Positions 60,120 to 64,000 of a stretch of 64,000 nt of DNA are shown here, piece by piece (the first letter of the stretch is position 1; the number at the start of each line of letters is the position of its first letter). Position numbers and translations under genes: made by a program. The notes beneath the pieces were generated by a model, which did no database searches, was not told the origin of the DNA, and saw only the letters and a list, made by a program, of their open reading frames with translations. The DNA is from Lentzea albidocapillata subsp. violacea (lineage in GTDB: Bacteria; Actinomycetota; Actinomycetes; Mycobacteriales; Pseudonocardiaceae): assembly GCF_900100275.1 (NCBI RefSeq), contig NZ_FNET01000001.1:1-64000 (forward strand). The letters are read 5' to 3'.

Positions 60120-62447
60120 TCACTCCTGATCAGCGGGCAGGGTAACGCGGACGTCGCCGAGCCCGCGGGCGATCAGCGCGTCGCCGCCGGTCAGAGGGTG
60201 CCAACCGGCCGCCCAGGTCCGTTGGGCCCGTGCGTCGCACGGCACCTCGACCCGCACGGTCTGCCCTGCCTCGACGTCCGCCACCGCGAACCCGACGAGA
60301 CGGACCGTCTCGTCTCGCGGGCGGAGGTAGACCTGCACGACCTCGCGACCTGCCCGTTCGCCGGTGTTGGTGAGCTCCACCGAGACCGAGGCGAGCACGC
60401 CATCCACAGTGGACGCGCGCGCAGCCCCGTACTCCCAGGTCGTGTAGCCGAGACCGTGACCGAACCAGAACAACGGCTCGGCCGCGCCCCGGTAGCCGAA
60501 CGCGGTGCCTTCGGAGTACACCAGCTCGCCATCGGACGGAATCAGCGGCAGGGCGTCGGCGTCGGAGCGGGGGAACGTCGTGACCAGGCGCCCGGCCGGT
60601 TCGATGTCGCCGAGCAACGCGGCCGCCACGGCGTCACCGGCCTCCTGGCCGGGTAGCCCGGCCCACAGCACGGCGTCGACCTGCGCGAGCCACGGCATGA
60701 GCACCGGCGTGGCGGCGTTCACCACGACGACCGTGCGTTGCGCGGCCGCCGCCACCGCTGCGACCAGCGCGTCCTGCTCGCCGGGCAACGCGAGCGTGGT
60801 CTTGTCGAAGCCCTCGGTCTCCTGCTCCTCGGTGAGGCCGACGACCACGACCGCCACGTCCGCCTCGCGCGCGGCCCGCACCGCGGCACCGATCGCGTCG
60901 GCGGGAGCGCGGGGGACCGGCTGGGTGATCAGGCCGACCAGCGCGCTGGCCTCGCGAACGTGGGCAGTGATCCGGTCGCCCGGCGCCAGCAGCACCTCGG
61001 CCGTCCAGTGCGGCGGCTTGAGCAGTGCTTCCTCGACGATGCCGTTCGCCCAGGCCAGGCGGGTGGCGTACGGCCGTCCGGCGACGTCGATCGTCCAGTC
61101 GCCGAAGCCGCGCACCCCGACCAGCAGCCGCGCCGGCTCGTCCAGCACGACCTCGCCGGACACCTCGATCGACGCGGCACCCTGCGCCCAGCCGCCATAT
61201 GCCGCGAGCTCGGCGATCTCCATCTCGCGGGTGGCCAGCACCTGGCCGTCGGCGTCGTACGTCGTGGCACGGATGTCCTTCAGCACCCCGGCGCCGGGAG
61301 CGGCGTACCGGAGCCGGACCTCGACACCGTCCACAACGGACACCTGTTCTCCGAGTCGAGAGGTCAGGCCGTCCGCGATGCTGATGATGTGCGGCGGCCG
61401 CACGCCGGCGGAACCACCGCCCTGCGCGACGGTGTCGATCGCGTGGCGGCCGATCAGCGCGACGCGGGACTCCTTCAGTGGCAGCACACCGGAGTTCTTC
61501 AGCACGGTCATGCCGCCCGCCGCGAACCGCCGCAACTGCTCGCGGCGACCCGCACTGTCAGGCGCGGGCAGATCCTGAGGCCAGGAGCGCGGCTCGCCGA
61601 ACGCCCCGGTCCGTGACGCCAGCAGCAGCAACCGGGCCAGGTGGTCGTCGATGACCGACTCCGCGACCTCGCCCGCCCGCACAGCCGCGACCAGCCTGTC
61701 CTCCCACGGACCGCCGGGGCCGGGCATGACCAGGTCGAGGCCGCCGTTCGCGCTCGCCGCGGTGGACTTCGTGGCGAACCAGTCCGACATGACCACGCCG
61801 TCGAACCCCCACTCGCCCTTCAGCACACCCTCGACGAGTTCGGTGTGCTCGGTCGCGGGGATGCCGTTGACGTTGTTGTAGGCCGCCATGACCGCCCACG
61901 GCGCGGAGTCCGCGACCACGATCTCGAACGGCATCAGGTAGACCTCGCGCAAGGTCTTCTCGTCCAGCACCATGCTCGCCGTACGCCGCTCGGTCTCGGA
62001 CTCGTTGGCCACGTAGTGCTTCGGCGTCGCCGCGATACCCTTGTCCTGCAGGCCGCGCACGTAGGCGGCCGCGATGACGCCGGTGAGCAGCGGGTCCTCG
62101 CTGTAGGCCTCGAACAGCCGGCCGCCGAGCGCCGTGCGGTGCAGGTTGATCGTCGGGCCGAGCACGACGTGGACCTGTTGCGCCGCCGCCTCGTCCGCGA
62201 GCACCTCGCCGACCTCGCGCGCCAGCGCCACGTCCCAGTGCTGGGCGAGCAACGTCGCGTTCGGCAGCACGCACGCGATCGTGCCGCCCCTGAGTTCGGC
62301 GCCGCGGACACCCGTCGGGCCGTCGGACAGCTTCAGCGATGCCAGGCCGATCTCCGGCTCCGCGTGCAGCGCGAACAGGGCGGAACCGGTGAGCAGCCGG
62401 ACTTTCCGTGGGAGGTCCAGGCCGGCGATCGCCTTCTTGATGTGCAT
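60120..62447 (-). CDS. Glycoside hydrolase family 3 (beta-glucosidase-like)
   Basis: A 775-residue cytoplasmic (no signal peptide) GH3 enzyme. The N-terminal (alpha/beta)8 domain has KHYVANESETERR (Lys-His 143-144) and the catalytic nucleophile Asp222 in GVVMSDWFA. The second domain carries DVAVVVVGLTEEQETEGFDK with the usual acid/base region, a PA14-like insert (about 385-500), and a fibronectin-III-like C-terminus (VSVELTNTGERAGREVVQVY). It hydrolyses beta-linked glucosides or related sugars; exact substrate not readable. The TetR operator lies 16-49 bp upstream. Confidence 0.92.
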   Translation of the reverse strand: MHIKKAIAGLDLPRKVRLLTGSALFALHAEPEIGLASLKLSDGPTGVRGAELRGGTIACVLPNATLLAQHWDVALAREVGEVLADEAAAQQVHVVLGPTINLHRTALGGRLFEAYSEDPLLTGVIAAAYVRGLQDKGIAATPKHYVANESETERRTASMVLDEKTLREVYLMPFEIVVADSAPWAVMAAYNNVNGIPATEHTELVEGVLKGEWGFDGVVMSDWFATKSTAASANGGLDLVMPGPGGPWEDRLVAAVRAGEVAESVIDDHLARLLLLASRTGAFGEPRSWPQDLPAPDSAGRREQLRRFAAGGMTVLKNSGVLPLKESRVALIGRHAIDTVAQGGGSAGVRPPHIISIADGLTSRLGEQVSVVDGVEVRLRYAAPGAGVLKDIRATTYDADGQVLATREMEIAELAAYGGWAQGAASIEVSGEVVLDEPARLLVGVRGFGDWTIDVAGRPYATRLAWANGIVEEALLKPPHWTAEVLLAPGDRITAHVREASALVGLITQPVPRAPADAIGAAVRAAREADVAVVVVGLTEEQETEGFDKTTLALPGEQDALVAAVAAAAQRTVVVVNAATPVLMPWLAQVDAVLWAGLPGQEAGDAVAAALLGDIEPAGRLVTTFPRSDADALPLIPSDGELVYSEGTAFGYRGAAEPLFWFGHGLGYTTWEYGAARASTVDGVLASVSVELTNTGERAGREVVQVYLRPRDETVRLVGFAVADVEAGQTVRVEVPCDARAQRTWAAGWHPLTGGDALIARGLGDVRVTLPADQE

Positions 62448-62462
62448 GCGTTCGAGCTGACC

Positions 62463-62496
62463 AGACCTACCGACCGAGTGGTCGGTCGGTAGGTCT
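62463..62496. promoter_or_regulatory. TetR-type operator upstream of the GH3 gene
   Basis: AGACCTACCGACC and its complement GGTCGGTAGGTCT (13 bp arms, 8-bp centre) enclose a second, tighter palindrome ACCGACC-GAGT-GGTCGGT (62469-62486). This ACCGACC/GGTCGGT pattern is common for TetR operators. It sits between the GH3 start and the FGGY kinase end. Confidence 0.7.
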
Positions 62497-62512
62497 TGCC
62501 GTTACCAATCGG

Positions 62513-63886
62513 TTATCCCGCCGTGATGTGGTTCAGGGATGCGAACAACGGATCGGTGTGGTCCGTGATGCGAGCATGGTCTTGCGCGAGCTTCGCGTAC
62601 ACCGGCGCCGCGGCGGACGGTGTGAAGACATCGGCCGTGGTGACCATGGCCTTGACCGCGCTGTCCCAGTCCGGGTGCACGCCGCTGCCGACCGCCGCGC
62701 AGATCGCTGCACCCAGACCGGCGGCGTCGCTCATCCGCGTCCGCCGCACCGGCCGGCCGAACACGTCGGCGAAGATCTGCATCATCAGGTCGGACCGCGA
62801 TCCGCCGCCGGACACGATCAGCTCCGGGAACTCACGTCCGAGAGCCTCCCCCATCAACGCGCTGTGGCGGCTCATGGTCAGCGCGATGCCCTCGAGGATC
62901 GACCGGTACACGTGGTAGCGGCCCTGCGTGCCATCGAACCCGAGCAGCGCGCCGCGCCGGTAGGGGTGGTCGCCGGGGGCCAGCCAGTCGAGGACGGTCA
63001 TCAGCCCGCCGCAGCCCGGTTCGATGCCCGCCGCGCCGGCCTCCAGATCCCCGAGGTCGGAGCCGACCAGCTGGCGGTACCAGCTGACCGTCCACATGCC
63101 ACGCCGGATCCCGTTGCTCTCGTACAGGTATTTTCCCGGTACAGAGCCGAAGTTCGACCAGAACCGCCCTTCGGGATCGACGGTGTGCCGGTCCCCGGTG
63201 GTCATCGCGGCGATGTAAGTGCCGAGCGACACGAGCAGTTCGTCCGAAAGCCCGCTGCCCAACGCCTCGACCGCCTTGTCGTTCGAGGTCGCGAACACCG
63301 GCAGACCAGCGGGCAGACCGGTGGCCCTGGCAGCCTCGCCGGTCACGTTTCCCAGCAACGCGCCGGGGTCGACGAGGTCGAACAGCTGCTCGCGGCGCAT
63401 GCCGGTGTCCGCATAGGACGGTGACGAGGACGGCCAGCGCCACGTCTCGTGGTCGATCGGCCACATGCCCTCGTAGTTGCCGGCCGTGTCGCGCCGCTCA
63501 CCGGTGAGGCGGAGCGTCACGTATCCCGAGGAGGCCGAGACGAGATTTCTCGTCCCGGCAGGCTGGGCGAGACGGTCGTCCATCCAGCTCAGCAACGGTT
63601 CGGTGAGCCGGCCGTCGGCGTCCATCACGGCCCGGCAGAACCGGATCGTGCACAGCCCGACGCCCGCGATCTCGCCCGGTGCGCCGGTGAACCGTTGCAT
63701 CGCCTCGGTGCAGGCCTCGGCGATCGAGTCCCACACGTCGTCGTCCGGGTGCACGACCTGGCCGGGCTTCGGGTGTTCGTACGGCCGCAGCGGGCGCTGG
63801 GCCGAGGCGTGCACGCGGCCGACCTCGTCTACGATCGACACCTTCGTGCTCTGCGAGCCGTTGTCGATCGCGATCAGGTAGGTCAT
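62513..63886 (-). CDS. FGGY-family carbohydrate kinase
   Basis: A 457-residue sugar/polyol kinase. The N-terminal phosphate loop AIDNGSQSTKVSIVD (6-20), the mid-domain motif FATSNDKAVEALGSG (about 200-215), and the C-terminal GGGSRSDLMMQIFADVFGRP (about 362-382) match the FGGY fold. The TTxD-type catalytic Asp is in SNDKA. Its ATG overlaps the stop of the upstream FAD-linked oxidase (ATGA). Substrate unknown. Confidence 0.9.
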   Translation of the reverse strand: MTYLIAIDNGSQSTKVSIVDEVGRVHASAQRPLRPYEHPKPGQVVHPDDDVWDSIAEACTEAMQRFTGAPGEIAGVGLCTIRFCRAVMDADGRLTEPLLSWMDDRLAQPAGTRNLVSASSGYVTLRLTGERRDTAGNYEGMWPIDHETWRWPSSSPSYADTGMRREQLFDLVDPGALLGNVTGEAARATGLPAGLPVFATSNDKAVEALGSGLSDELLVSLGTYIAAMTTGDRHTVDPEGRFWSNFGSVPGKYLYESNGIRRGMWTVSWYRQLVGSDLGDLEAGAAGIEPGCGGLMTVLDWLAPGDHPYRRGALLGFDGTQGRYHVYRSILEGIALTMSRHSALMGEALGREFPELIVSGGGSRSDLMMQIFADVFGRPVRRTRMSDAAGLGAAICAAVGSGVHPDWDSAVKAMVTTADVFTPSAAAPVYAKLAQDHARITDHTDPLFASLNHITAG

Positions 63887-64000
63887 GACACCGGGAAGAT
63901 CGTGCCGGCGTTCATGATGCCGTTCGGGTCGAAGCCGTGCTTGAGCACTTCGAGCATCCGGTAGGCGCTGCCGTGCTCATCGCGCGTCCACGGCGTGCGG
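63883..64000 (-). CDS. FAD-linked oxidase, C-terminal fragment (runs off window)
   Basis: The last 39 codons of a minus-strand gene continuing beyond the window edge. The translation ends RMLEVLKHGFDPNGIMNAGT-IFPVS, the characteristic C-terminus of FAD-linked oxidases of the GlcD / D-lactate dehydrogenase type (L-K-x-x-x-D-P-x-G-I-x-N-P-G-K). Coupled by ATGA to the FGGY kinase, so both probably act on one sugar acid or polyol pathway. Confidence 0.8.
   Translation of the reverse strand, partial: RTPWTRDEHGSAYRMLEVLKHGFDPNGIMNAGTIFPVS

Noticed and set aside
1-64000. tRNA, rRNA, integrase or insertion sequence genes
   Set aside because: None recognised by eye on either strand; the islands therefore lack obvious mobile-element boundaries, though a covariance-model scan was not possible.

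Overview
The window is high-GC DNA with GTG/ATG starts, many 1-4 nt start/stop overlaps, actinobacterial regulators (PucR, AfsR/SARP, TetR, FCD-GntR), a secreted RNase Sa-type enzyme, EspG/WXG-like type VII proteins and a lactazole-type thiopeptide cluster. This fits a filamentous actinomycete, probably Pseudonocardiales (Lentzea/Saccharothrix/Amycolatopsis-like); the family is an inference. No rRNA, tRNA, CRISPR array or intact insertion sequence was found.

Layout. 1-656: non-coding, with a nested inverted repeat. 0.66-5.2 kb: Tat-type flavoprotein dehydrogenase divergent from a PucR regulator, secreted ribonuclease, and a lipoprotein joining a degenerate nuclease-like domain to a CBM2. 5.3-10.4 kb: protocatechuate/4-hydroxybenzoate operon pcaHGBDC-pobA; PcaB carries a 12 x 36-bp in-frame tandem repeat. 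11.5-15.2 kb: moeA, an OFA-type oxalate/formate transporter, a small conserved protein and fdhD. 15.2-22.6 kb: ordinary chromosomal genes (ABC exporter, oxidoreductases, DedA, XRE-NACHT NTPase). 22.7-27.2 kb: type VII (ESX) associated substrates and EspG without secretion machinery, plus a serine hydrolase. 27.1-48.2 kb: oxalate/formate catabolic island. 48.2-59.2 kb: six-gene lactazole-type thiopeptide cluster (precursor found at 56388-56215) with a SARP regulator. 59.5-64.0 kb: TetR, GH3 glycosidase, FGGY kinase and the 3' end of an FAD-linked oxidase.

How the genes work together. The central island encodes formyl-CoA transferase (Frc), a ThDP enzyme likely to decarboxylate oxalyl-CoA, a beta-alpha type NDP-forming acyl-CoA ligase, a second SucCD, a PanE-type reductase (candidate oxalyl-CoA reductase), an Nramp-like carrier without the canonical metal motifs, a TerC protein, and a molybdenum/NAD formate dehydrogenase whose catalytic subunit is split and permuted over two genes. 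An FCD-type GntR regulator sits in the middle. A shared site, ATACxGTATGCAATC or ATAC-N8-GTATGCAA, occurs before moeA/MFS-fdhD, between sucCD and the ThDP gene, before gntR, before panE, before the formate dehydrogenase operon and near a small gene. This ties import, CoA activation, decarboxylation, formate oxidation and cofactor supply into one proposed regulon. A LysR/NAD-formate-dehydrogenase hybrid pseudogene beside the Mo-FDH operon suggests an older formate dehydrogenase was lost.
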